A DNA stretch of 9,830 nucleotides, taken from an uncultured Dechloromonas sp. (GTDB lineage Bacteria; Pseudomonadota; Gammaproteobacteria; Burkholderiales; Rhodocyclaceae). Each line of letters opens with the position of its first letter. Position 1 is the first letter of the stretch. This document shows, one piece after another, positions 1 to 5,800 of this stretch. The stretch spans positions 1 to 9,830 of the forward strand of contig CAMKYP010000109.1 in NCBI GenBank assembly GCA_946477505.1, in the 5' to 3' direction. Below the pieces are notes generated by a model that searched no databases, was not told the DNA's origin, and saw nothing but the letters and a program-made list of their open reading frames with translations. A program made the position numbers and the translations under genes.

Positions 1-334
1 GGGTCAGCGCATGGTAGGAGAGGCGATAGGTCTGGCTGCGCGTCACCAGCTTTTCATCGAGCCAGTACCAGCGCGCCTTGGTCAGTTCGAAATCGGCAAC
101 CAGATGCAGCACGACCCCCTTGGTCACCGCCTCCTCCAGGCGCGGATTCAATTCGAACTTGAAATCGGCCGACACCACATAGCCATCCTCGGTCGCCTGC
201 AACTGCGGATTGGCGACCTCGATTTCCGCCGCCCAGACCATGGCCGGCAACAGGGCAGCCGCCAACAGCCATCCGCCCAGGCGGCACATCGCCCCCAGCA
301 GTCGACGGAGGGACGTTGGCGAAGAATCAGGCAC
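1..334 (-). CDS. DUF4390 domain-containing secreted protein (partial, 3' end off the left edge)
   Basis: This is the N-terminal 111 residues of a protein continuing beyond position 1. Read from a GTG at 334-332 it overlaps the last codons and stop of rsmB, suggesting translational coupling. An in-frame ATG at 289-287 (codon 16) is an alternative start that gives a more compact signal peptide. Residues about 17-36 form a signal sequence (basic residues, then a Leu/Ala-rich core, ending VWA-AE), so export to the periplasm is predicted. The mature part begins EIEVANPQLQ and contains the strand-rich DGYVVSADFKFELNPRLEEA and an ARWYWLDEK segment, the pattern I associate with DUF4390. That family typically sits between rsmB and the ntrY/ntrX sensor-regulator genes in betaproteobacteria; its biochemical role is unknown. 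Family assignment is from remembered consensus, not a search; the start codon is uncertain. Confidence 0.8.
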   Translation of the reverse strand, partial: MPDSSPTSLRRLLGAMCRLGGWLLAAALLPAMVWAAEIEVANPQLQATEDGYVVSADFKFELNPRLEEAVTKGVVLHLVADFELTKARWYWLDEKLVTRSQTYRLSYHALT

Positions 335-1586
335 GCTTTTCAAGCAGGCAGTAGAAGAAGCCATCGTGATCGGCAGTCGGTAGTAGCTGTTCCTCTGTGC
401 AGCGCAGGGCCTGCGGCTGGCGTTCGATGAAACGTCTGATCTGCTCGCCGTTTTCATCCGGGAATACCGAGCAGGTTGCGTAGAGCAGTTTACCTCCCGG
501 TCGAACGACCTGCCACAGGGCATCCAGAATCCGGGCCTGCGCCCTGGCGAAGCTGGCGATGTCCTCCTCCCGGCGCAGCCATTTGGCATCCGGATTGCGG
601 CGCACCACGCCGCTGGCCGTACAGGGTACGTCAGCCAGCACGGCGTCGAATGGCTGCCCGTCCCACCACGCATTCAGCTTGGCACAATCGGCCACCGCGA
701 CTTCCGCCCGCAGCTGCAATCGGGCCAGGTTTTCCTCGATGCGACGGCAGCGCGAGGCTTTCAGATCGAGCGCCAGCAAGGCCAGATCGCCCCGCTCCAG
801 CAGGTGGGCCGTCTTGCCGCCTGGCGCGGCGCAGGCGTCGAGCACGCGGCTGCCCGGCGCCGGATCGAGCAGGCCGGCCGCCAACTGGGCGCCCGGGTCC
901 TGGACCGACACAAGGCCTTCGGCAAAACCCGGCAGCGCCTCGATCGCCGCCGGCCGGGCCAGAGCCAGGCCGCTTTCGCCGACCGGCGACGCTTCGATGC
1001 CGACCGCCCGCAAGCGGGCCAGATAAGCGTCGCGCGTCGTCTGCCGGACATTCACCCGCAAGCCCATGGGCGGCGGCGCGTTGCCGGCTGCCACGATGCC
1101 TTGCCAAGCGTCCGGATAAGCGGCCTGCAATCGCGCCAGCCACCAATCGGGGTGCTGCGCCGAAACCAGGGGATCAACGGCGGCAGCGGCCGTGAGTTCA
1201 GCCTGCTGACGCAGGAAATTGCGCAGCACGCCGTTGACCAGGCCGCGGAATTTGCCGCCGATCAGTTCGCCGGCTGCGAAAACTGCCTGATCGACCACGG
1301 TGTGCACCGCCTCCGGCCGCGTCTCGATGCGGTAGAGCGAAACCAGCAGCAAAGCCCGGATTTCGTCAGCCGCCAACGGCCGCTCGAGCAAACGAGACAA
1401 GAAGTAGTCGCCCCGGCCATAGGCGCGCAGGCTGCCATAGACGAGATCCTGCACGGCCGGTCGGGCGACCGGATCGACCCGGCCGAGCAGGCCGTCGGCC
1501 AGGCTCTGCCCGGCGAAAACGGCAGCATCGATACGGGCGGCCTGGAGCAGGGCGTAGGCGAGTGAAGTGAACGGCAATCTGGACAT
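327..1586 (-). CDS. rsmB: 16S rRNA (cytosine(967)-C(5))-methyltransferase RsmB
   Basis: A 419-residue protein, close to the usual RsmB length. It transfers a methyl group from S-adenosylmethionine to C5 of C967 in 16S rRNA during small-subunit maturation in the cytoplasm. Residues about 1-140 form the NusB-like RNA-binding domain (AYALLQAARI, VVDQAVFAAGELIGGKFRGLVNGVLRNFLR). The C-terminal Rossmann methyltransferase domain carries the SAM-binding VLDACAAPGGKT (248-259), DVPCTASG with Cys322, and YATCSVFPDENGEQI with Cys372; these are the paired cysteines of m5C methyltransferases, Cys372 matching the nucleophile position. The ATG at 1586 gives the expected SRLPF start. No Shine-Dalgarno is visible, and a GATAAT hexamer lies only 8 bases before the ATG. 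The gene is divergent from the nuclease gene across 34 bp, and its stop overlaps the start of the DUF4390 gene. Confidence 0.97.
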   Translation of the reverse strand: MSRLPFTSLAYALLQAARIDAAVFAGQSLADGLLGRVDPVARPAVQDLVYGSLRAYGRGDYFLSRLLERPLAADEIRALLLVSLYRIETRPEAVHTVVDQAVFAAGELIGGKFRGLVNGVLRNFLRQQAELTAAAAVDPLVSAQHPDWWLARLQAAYPDAWQGIVAAGNAPPPMGLRVNVRQTTRDAYLARLRAVGIEASPVGESGLALARPAAIEALPGFAEGLVSVQDPGAQLAAGLLDPAPGSRVLDACAAPGGKTAHLLERGDLALLALDLKASRCRRIEENLARLQLRAEVAVADCAKLNAWWDGQPFDAVLADVPCTASGVVRRNPDAKWLRREEDIASFARAQARILDALWQVVRPGGKLLYATCSVFPDENGEQIRRFIERQPQALRCTEEQLLPTADHDGFFYCLLEKRA

Positions 1587-1620
1587 AGGCCGCGATTATC
1601 GCACGCGGCATAATGGACCA
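1587..1620. promoter_or_regulatory. Compact divergent promoter region between rsmB and the nuclease gene
   Basis: Only 34 bp separate two divergent start codons. On the minus strand a GATAAT hexamer (1600-1595) lies 8 bases before the rsmB ATG. On the plus strand a CATAAT hexamer (1609-1614) ends 6 bases before the nuclease ATG. Both match the sigma70 -10 box in 5 or 4 of 6 bases depending on weighting, and neither start has a good Shine-Dalgarno. No convincing -35 box is seen at 16-18 bp for either. If these are real -10 elements, transcription would begin at or within about two bases of each ATG. This is inference from motif spacing alone. Confidence 0.4.
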
Positions 1621-2508
1621 ATGCGCCCTTTCCTCCCCGCCCTGCTTTTCCTTTGCCTCACCCAGCCCGCCCTGGCCTGGAATGCCGCCGGCCACCGGCT
1701 GGTTGCGGCCATTGCCTGGCAACAGCTATCGCCGCCGGCACGCGATGCCATCAGTGCCGTGCTCGCCCGCCATCCCGACCACGGGCGCTGGATCGACAAG
1801 GCCCGCTCGTCCGATCCCGCCGACCTGTTTGCCGAAGCATCGACATGGCCGGACGACATCCGCAGCGACCCGCGCTTCCATGACGAGGAGCGCGAACCGC
1901 CGACACCGCCACTACCCGGCTTGCCCGACACGGCACGCCACAAGCGCTGGCATTACGTCGACCTCGACGCCGATGGCCGGGTTCGCCAAGGCGAAGTGGA
2001 CACCCGGATCGCAGAGCTGACCCGGCAGTTGAAATCCGGCAGCCCGCCCGAACAGACCGCCTACGCCCTGCCCTGGCTGCTGCACCTAGTCGCCGACATC
2101 CACCAGCCCCTGCATGTCGGACGTCATGGTGACGACGGCGGCAATCTGGTCGAAATCGAGAACCCCAACAACAAACGCCTGCCCTTCAGCAGCCTGCATC
2201 TTTATTGGGACGACCTGCCCGGCCCCCCCTGGCTGCGCGGCAAGCGACTCGACGACAACGCCCGTCGCCTGCTTGAGCGGTACCCACCGCCGGAACAAGG
2301 CAGTATCGGTATCTGGCGTGACGAAAGCCACCGCCTGCTCGCCACGGCTTATCCGAGCGAAGCCGGCAGCCTGCTCCCCATCGTCGATGATGAATTCCAT
2401 CGGCGCAGTCGCGAGACGGCCAACCGACGCATCGCCGAGGCCGGCTATCGGCTCGGTCGTCTGCTCGACAGCCTCTTTGGTCATGCCGTTTCGCGAGGAA
2501 CGCAATAG
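1621..2508 (+). CDS. Secreted S1/P1-family zinc nuclease
   Basis: A 295-residue protein predicted to hydrolyse single-stranded DNA or RNA outside the cytoplasm with three zinc ions. The ATG at 1621 gives a signal peptide (MRPFLPALLFLCLTQPALA) with cleavage before Trp20, so the mature protein begins WNAAGHR; S1/P1 enzymes use this N-terminal Trp and the nearby His as zinc ligands. The rest of the ligand set is present with family spacing: Asp78 in TWPDD, His111 in HYVD, His155/Asp159/His165 in HLVADIHQPLH, and His193/Asp197 in LHLYWD. The frame is open upstream to 1567, but that extension would bury the signal peptide. No Shine-Dalgarno is evident. It is the first gene of the plus-strand block, with speD starting 9 bp after its stop. 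Phosphate or nucleotide scavenging, or turnover of extracellular DNA, are plausible roles but inferred. Confidence 0.95.
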   Translation: MRPFLPALLFLCLTQPALAWNAAGHRLVAAIAWQQLSPPARDAISAVLARHPDHGRWIDKARSSDPADLFAEASTWPDDIRSDPRFHDEEREPPTPPLPGLPDTARHKRWHYVDLDADGRVRQGEVDTRIAELTRQLKSGSPPEQTAYALPWLLHLVADIHQPLHVGRHGDDGGNLVEIENPNNKRLPFSSLHLYWDDLPGPPWLRGKRLDDNARRLLERYPPPEQGSIGIWRDESHRLLATAYPSEAGSLLPIVDDEFHRRSRETANRRIAEAGYRLGRLLDSLFGHAVSRGTQ

Positions 2509-2511
2509 AAT
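2506..2511 (+). promoter_or_regulatory. Candidate -10 box for speD, overlapping the nuclease stop codon
   Basis: TAGAAT matches TATAAT in five of six bases and ends six bases before the speD ATG at 2518. It overlaps the TAG stop of the nuclease gene. The only purine-rich ribosome-binding-like run, GAGGAA at 2495-2500, is 17 bases from the ATG and therefore too distant. A leaderless speD transcript is possible, alongside read-through from the nuclease gene. I see no clear -35 box, so this stays tentative. Confidence 0.35.
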
Positions 2512-2517
2512 CGCGTC

Positions 2518-2901
2518 ATGAACGGATTGCACCTGATCGCCGACCTGCACGACTGCCGCTGCACCCCGTCGCTGCTGCTCGATGCCCCGGAGTTGGAAAT
2601 CTATTGCGTCTCCGCCTGCCAACGCCACGGCCTGACGGTCGTCGGCCGGCTGTTCCATGCCTTTCGGGATACCAACGGGCAAGCGGCGGGCGTGACCGGC
2701 ACGGTCGTCCTGGCCGAGTCGCACCTGGCGATACACACTTGGCCGGAAATCGGCGCCGTGACGCTCGATGTCTACGTCTGCAACTTCAGCGGCGACAACA
2801 GCGCTCGGGCGCAAGCCCTGTTCGCCGAAGTCCTTGCCCGCTTCGAGCCGGCTCGCATCGAACGCCATACGGTTCGCCGCGGCCAACTCGTGGCCCCGTA
2901 G
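2518..2901 (+). CDS. speD: S-adenosylmethionine decarboxylase proenzyme (class 1B, pyruvoyl-dependent)
   Basis: A 127-residue protein, the normal size for small prokaryotic SpeD. The enzyme decarboxylates S-adenosylmethionine to supply the aminopropyl donor for spermidine synthesis. The proenzyme cleaves itself before Ser68 in LAESHLAIHTWPE, turning that serine into the pyruvoyl cofactor. His73 and Cys88 lie 5 and 20 residues after Ser68, the spacing of the catalytic His68 and Cys83 relative to Ser63 in the Thermotoga enzyme. The N-terminus NGLHLIADLHDC fits the family. Two differences from the commonest consensus are a longer loop before the cleavage site (HAFRDTNGQAAGVTG) and a DVYVCNFSGDNS segment after it; I recall the latter from betaproteobacterial members. 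No spermidine synthase (speE) gene is in the window. The stop codon lies inside a perfect 18-bp palindrome. Confidence 0.93.
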   Translation: MNGLHLIADLHDCRCTPSLLLDAPELEIYCVSACQRHGLTVVGRLFHAFRDTNGQAAGVTGTVVLAESHLAIHTWPEIGAVTLDVYVCNFSGDNSARAQALFAEVLARFEPARIERHTVRRGQLVAP

Positions 2902-2915
2902 CAGCCGGCTGCTAC
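2898..2915. repeat. Perfect 18-bp palindrome across the speD stop codon
   Basis: GTAGCAGCCGGCTGCTAC is identical to its own reverse complement. As RNA it could form a 7-bp stem with a CCGG tetraloop, and it contains the speD TAG at 2899-2901. No T-tract follows on either strand, so it is not a standard intrinsic terminator. It could be an RNA-stabilising 3' hairpin or a protein-binding site for the gene that follows. Confidence 0.6.
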
Positions 2916-2997
2916 CCGGCATCCCTCAAATCTCTCCACAATGCCTTGCACGGCACCGGCGATTTTGCTGGCGCCGATCATACAAATGGAGACAAAC

Positions 2998-3579
2998 ATG
3001 GCTGCCAAGAAAATCCTGATGCTGACCGGTGACTACACCGAAGATTACGAAACCATGGTGCCCTTCCAGGCGCTACTGATGGTCGGGCACACCGTGCACG
3101 CCGCCTGCCCGGGCAAGAAGGCCAGCGAACAGGTACGCACGGCGGTACACGACTTCGAGGGCGACCAGACCTACAGCGAGAAGCCCGGCCACAATTTCAC
3201 CCTGAACGCCGACTTTTCCGCCATCAAAGTCGAGGAATACGACGCGCTGGTCATCCCCGGCGGTCGCGCCCCGGAATACCTGCGCCTCAACCACGAGGTG
3301 CTGGCGATGATCCGACATTTTGCCGATGCGCAAAAACCGATTGCCGCGATCTGCCACGGTGCACAACTGTTGACCGCCGCCGGCGTCCTGGACGGCCGTT
3401 CGTGCAGCGCCTACCCCGCTTGCGCACCCGAAGTGCGAGCCGCCGGCGGCCGCTACGCCGACATCCCGGTCGACCAGGCCCACGTCGACGGCAATCTGGT
3501 TACCGCCCCGGCCTGGCCGGCGCATCCGGATTGGCTGGCCAAATTCCTGGCCTTGCTAGGCACGCGGATCGCCCTCTGA
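2998..3579 (+). CDS. DJ-1/PfpI family protein, DJ-1D-like (putative glyoxalase III/deglycase)
   Basis: A 193-residue single-domain class I glutamine-amidotransferase-like protein. The ATG at 2998 is preceded by GGAG at suitable spacing; the frame is open to 2941 but that extension has no such support. The nucleophile elbow AICHGA places Cys119 and His120, and the acidic partner lies in GDYTEDYE (residues 11-18). VIPGGRAPEYLR (85-96) is the family oxyanion-side motif. TAVHDFEGDQTY and GHNFTLNADF closely resemble, from memory, repeats of the plant DJ-1D protein, which has glyoxalase activity on methylglyoxal without glutathione; that function is inferred for this protein. The usual PfpI protease label in databases is not supported by a full catalytic triad argument. 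The gene ends in adjacent TGA-TAA stops. It follows speD after 96 bp and may have its own promoter in that gap. Confidence 0.92.
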   Translation: MAAKKILMLTGDYTEDYETMVPFQALLMVGHTVHAACPGKKASEQVRTAVHDFEGDQTYSEKPGHNFTLNADFSAIKVEEYDALVIPGGRAPEYLRLNHEVLAMIRHFADAQKPIAAICHGAQLLTAAGVLDGRSCSAYPACAPEVRAAGGRYADIPVDQAHVDGNLVTAPAWPAHPDWLAKFLALLGTRIAL

Positions 3580-3583
3580 TAAT
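3577..3583 (+). promoter_or_regulatory. Candidate -10 box for the ribbon-helix-helix gene
   Basis: TGATAAT (3577-3583) overlaps the stop codon of the DJ-1-like gene. A TTGCTA (3553-3558), four of six matches to the -35 consensus, lies 19 bp upstream, which is slightly long. Transcription from here would start near 3590, at the first base of the hairpin described next. Tentative. Confidence 0.3.
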
Positions 3584-3589
3584 CTGAAC

Positions 3590-3610
3590 GGGCAGGCAAG
3601 CCGCCTGCCC
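3590..3610. repeat. Inverted repeat (8-bp stem, 5-base loop) upstream of the ribbon-helix-helix gene
   Basis: GGGCAGGC at 3590-3597 and GCCTGCCC at 3603-3610 are exact complements around the loop AAGCC. The stem is strong and all but one pair-position is G:C rich. No T-run follows on the plus strand, so it is a poor intrinsic terminator for the DJ-1-like gene. It ends 6 bases before the GGAG ribosome-binding site of the next gene. It may be a terminator without a U-tract, a 5' leader hairpin, or an operator. Confidence 0.6.
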
Positions 3611-3626
3611 CAGCCGGAGTTCCCCC

Positions 3627-3959
3627 ATGTGCGAAATTTACGTCAAGGCCGACCCGATGCTGTACGAATCCCGGGCCCGTTCGATACGTATTCACGGCTT
3701 CGTCACCAAAATCCGCCTAGAAAACCTGTTCTGGGACATCCTCGCCGAGCTGGCCGGCAACGAGGGCATGACGACCAATCAGTTGATCGCCAAGCTCCAT
3801 GGCGAGATCGAGGAACTCCGCGGCGAGGTCGAGAATTTCGCCTCTTTCCTGCGCGTCACCTGCCTGCGCTACCTCACGCTGCGCCACCAGAAGGCCGGTG
3901 AAAAACCCAGCCTGGCCGTTGTCGGAACCCTCCCGCCGCTGCGTCTGGCAACGGCCTGA
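3627..3959 (+). CDS. Ribbon-helix-helix (RHH_4-type) small DNA-binding protein
   Basis: A 110-residue cytoplasmic protein. The ATG at 3627 follows a CGGAG ribosome-binding site at about 8 bases. After MCEIYVKADPMLYES, the stretch RSIRIHGFVTKIRLE (about 18-32) is predicted to be the DNA-contacting strand; the helices follow as NLFWDILAELAGNEGMTTNQLIAKLHGEI (about 33-61). FASFLRVTCLRYLTL (about 71-85) matches the conserved C-terminal helix of the RHH_4 family as I remember it. The last 25 residues (Pro/Leu-rich) look disordered. The likely role is transcriptional regulation as a dimer; the target is unknown. Inverted repeats at 3590-3610, just upstream, are a possible self-regulatory site. No toxin gene is adjacent: the next gene is convergent htpX, so an antitoxin role is not supported. 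The gap to htpX is 15 bp with no terminator seen. Confidence 0.85.
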   Translation: MCEIYVKADPMLYESRARSIRIHGFVTKIRLENLFWDILAELAGNEGMTTNQLIAKLHGEIEELRGEVENFASFLRVTCLRYLTLRHQKAGEKPSLAVVGTLPPLRLATA

Positions 3960-3974
3960 GGGCCACTCGACTCA

Positions 3975-4817
3975 TCAGCGCATCGCGCGCAAACGGGCAA
4001 TCCGCTCTTCGGTTGCCGGGTGGGTCGAGAACAGGCCGCGCAGGCCGCCGCCCGACAGCGGATTCATGATCATCATCTGCGCCGTCTCCGGATGCGCCTC
4101 GGCCGGCCCCATGGGAATACGGCCCTCGGCGTACATCTGGATCTTGCCCAGCGCATCGGCCAGCGCATGCGGATCGCCGCTGATTTCTGCCCCCCCGCGG
4201 TCGGCTTCGAATTCACGGGCCCGCGAAATCGCCATCTGGATCAGGCTGGCAGCCAGAGGCGCCAGGATCGCCACCAGAATGCCGACCAGCGGATTGACCG
4301 CGCGACCGTTTTCATCGCGACCACCAAAGAACATGGCGAAATTGGCCAGCGCGGAGATGGCACCCGCCATGGTCGCCGAAATGGTCGAAATCAGGATGTC
4401 GCGATGCTGCACATGAGCCAGTTCATGCGCCATCACGCCGCGCAGTTCGCGTGCCGACAGCAGCTGGATGATGCCGGTGGTCGCCGCCACCGCCGCGTGC
4501 TCCGGATTGCGCCCGGTGGCAAAGGCATTCGGTTGCGCCTCGTCGATGATGTACACCTTGGGCATCGGCAGGCCGGCCTGGTTTGCCAGCTCGCGGACCA
4601 TGGCGTAGAACTGCGGCGCACTGGTCTCATCGACCTGCCGGGCGTTGTACATCTTCAGCACCATGCTGTCCGAGAACCAGTACGAGAACAGGTTCATCGC
4701 GCCGCCGAAAACCAGCGCCAGCAACATGCCCGACTTGCCGCCGATCATCCCGCCGACAATACCGAACAAGGCCATGATGGCGGCCATCAGCATGGCTGTC
4801 TTGACCCAGTTGAACAT
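3975..4817 (-). CDS. htpX: Protease HtpX (membrane zinc metalloprotease, M48 family)
   Basis: A 280-residue inner-membrane zinc endopeptidase that takes part in membrane protein quality control. The HExxH motif is HELAH (131-135) within MAHELAHVQHRD; the third zinc ligand is Glu202 in SRAREFEAD. Hydrophobic segments at about 8-26 and 30-48 form the N-terminal hairpin in the membrane, with two more around 141-165 and 176-196. Conserved VYIIDEAQPNAFATGRNP (about 88-105) is typical of the bacterial HtpX branch. The ATG at 4817 has a strong GGAGGT Shine-Dalgarno (4829-4824) 6 bases away, which decides against the upstream in-frame start at 4880. It is the last gene of def-fmt-htpX, 59 bp after the fmt stop. 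It converges on the ribbon-helix-helix gene. Confidence 0.97.
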   Translation of the reverse strand: MFNWVKTAMLMAAIMALFGIVGGMIGGKSGMLLALVFGGAMNLFSYWFSDSMVLKMYNARQVDETSAPQFYAMVRELANQAGLPMPKVYIIDEAQPNAFATGRNPEHAAVAATTGIIQLLSARELRGVMAHELAHVQHRDILISTISATMAGAISALANFAMFFGGRDENGRAVNPLVGILVAILAPLAASLIQMAISRAREFEADRGGAEISGDPHALADALGKIQMYAEGRIPMGPAEAHPETAQMMIMNPLSGGGLRGLFSTHPATEERIARLRAMR

Positions 4818-4823
4818 GGCATT

Positions 4824-4829
4824 ACCTCC
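4824..4829 (-). promoter_or_regulatory. Strong Shine-Dalgarno that fixes the htpX start
   Basis: GGAGGT on the minus strand, 6 bases before the ATG at 4817. It is the best ribosome-binding site in the window and rules out the longer frame opening at 4880. Confidence 0.85.
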
Positions 4830-4859
4830 GCAAAACGATTGGTCCGGTCGGTAAACTAT

Positions 4860-4870
4860 GTCCGCCGGAC
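4860..4870. repeat. Short palindrome in the fmt-htpX gap
   Basis: GTCCGCCGGAC is an 11-base odd palindrome just after the fmt stop, with six A residues next to it on the plus-strand side (4871-4876). In the direction of fmt-htpX transcription the T-run comes before the palindrome, so it cannot act as an intrinsic terminator for fmt. Too short for more to be claimed. Confidence 0.3.
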
Positions 4871-4876
4871 AAAAAA

Positions 4877-5800
4877 TCAAGCGGGCAGGTCGAAGCGATC
4901 GCCTTCCTTGAGCGGATGTCCGGCCAGGAACTGCTGTACCGGCAGGCGCTTGCCACCGGCCTTCTGCAATTCGCTCACGGCGAGGGCTCCTTCACCGCAA
5001 GCGACGATCACTTCCCGCTTGTCCACCGACAAGATGCAGCCCGCCCGACCGCTACCCGCTACCGGTCGTGCCTGCCACAACTTGACCGTCTGTCCGGCAA
5101 ACAGGGCCTGCGCGCCCGGAAATGGGTTGAAGGCACGAATATGACGATCCAGCTCGGCCGCCGGCCGGGTCCAGTCGATCTGTGCCTCGGCCTTCTCTAT
5201 CTTGTGCGCGTAGGTCACGCCAGCGGCGGGTTGCGGCTCAGCCGGCAGCGGCAGCTTGCCCAGCGCCTCGACGCACAGACTCGCACCCAATCCGGCCAGG
5301 CGATCATGCAACGTGGCCGTGGTGTCGTTCGCTGCGATCGGGAAGGCACCGCGCAGCAGTACCGGGCCGGTATCCAGGCCGGCCTCCATCTGCATGATGC
5401 AGACGCCGGTTTCCGCGTCGCCGGCCAGCAATGCGCGCTGGATAGGTGCCGCCCCGCGCCAGCGGGGCAACAACGAGGCGTGAATGTTGATACAGCCAAA
5501 GCGCGGCATGTCGAGCACCGCCTGAGGCAGGATCAATCCGTAGGCGGCAACGACCATCACCTCGGCGCCGACAGCGGCAACCCTGGCCTGCGCCTCGGCA
5601 TCCTTCAGGGTTAGCGGCTGGAAGACCTCGATGCCGTGTTCCAGCGCCACTTTCTTGACGGCGGACGGCTGCAGGCTCATGCCCCGACCGGCCGGACGAT
5701 CCGGCTGGGTCAGCACCAACGCCACGTCATGGCCGGCGGCGACGATGGCCGACAGGGCCTGCGCGGCGAACTCCGGCGTTCCTGCAAAAATCAGCTTCAT
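4877..5800 (-). CDS. fmt: Methionyl-tRNA formyltransferase
   Basis: A 307-residue cytoplasmic enzyme that uses 10-formyl-tetrahydrofolate to formylate the amino group of Met on initiator tRNA. The N-terminal Rossmann domain begins MKLIFAGTPEFAAQAL. The catalytic set is Asn105, His107 and Asp143 (INIHASLLPRWRGAAPIQ from about 104; GLDTGP at 141-146), corresponding to Asn106, His108 and Asp144 in E. coli. The insertion loop region PDRPAGRG (33-40) and the C-terminal OB-like domain (FNPFPGA from about 224) are intact. The start ATG overlaps the def stop by four bases (ATGA), so the two genes are expected to be translationally coupled. Deformylase and formyltransferase work at opposite ends of the same N-formylmethionine cycle. 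Confidence 0.98.
   Translation of the reverse strand: MKLIFAGTPEFAAQALSAIVAAGHDVALVLTQPDRPAGRGMSLQPSAVKKVALEHGIEVFQPLTLKDAEAQARVAAVGAEVMVVAAYGLILPQAVLDMPRFGCINIHASLLPRWRGAAPIQRALLAGDAETGVCIMQMEAGLDTGPVLLRGAFPIAANDTTATLHDRLAGLGASLCVEALGKLPLPAEPQPAAGVTYAHKIEKAEAQIDWTRPAAELDRHIRAFNPFPGAQALFAGQTVKLWQARPVAGSGRAGCILSVDKREVIVACGEGALAVSELQKAGGKRLPVQQFLAGHPLKEGDRFDLPA

Noticed and set aside
804..1565. Plus-strand open frame of 253 codons opposite rsmB
   Set aside because: Shadow of rsmB, whose NusB-like and methyltransferase motifs are complete.
1567..1620. Upstream extension of the nuclease gene to an ATG at 1567
   Set aside because: The extra 18 residues would lie ahead of a well-formed signal peptide and overlap the start of rsmB; cleavage to expose the zinc-binding Trp requires the start at 1621.
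2223..2229. Run of seven C residues inside the nuclease gene as a phase-variation tract
   Set aside because: It is short for slippage control, lies mid-gene in a Pro-Gly-Pro-Pro segment, and the reading frame is intact with all metal ligands on both sides.
3627..3959. The ribbon-helix-helix protein as the antitoxin of a toxin-antitoxin pair
   Set aside because: There is no small partner gene on either side: upstream is a DJ-1-family enzyme and downstream is convergent htpX.
4020..5144. Long plus-strand open frame of 374 codons opposite htpX and the end of fmt
   Set aside because: It is antisense to two genes with complete catalytic motifs; its translation is rich in Arg, His and Gln with no recognisable domain, as expected from GC-rich third-position bias.
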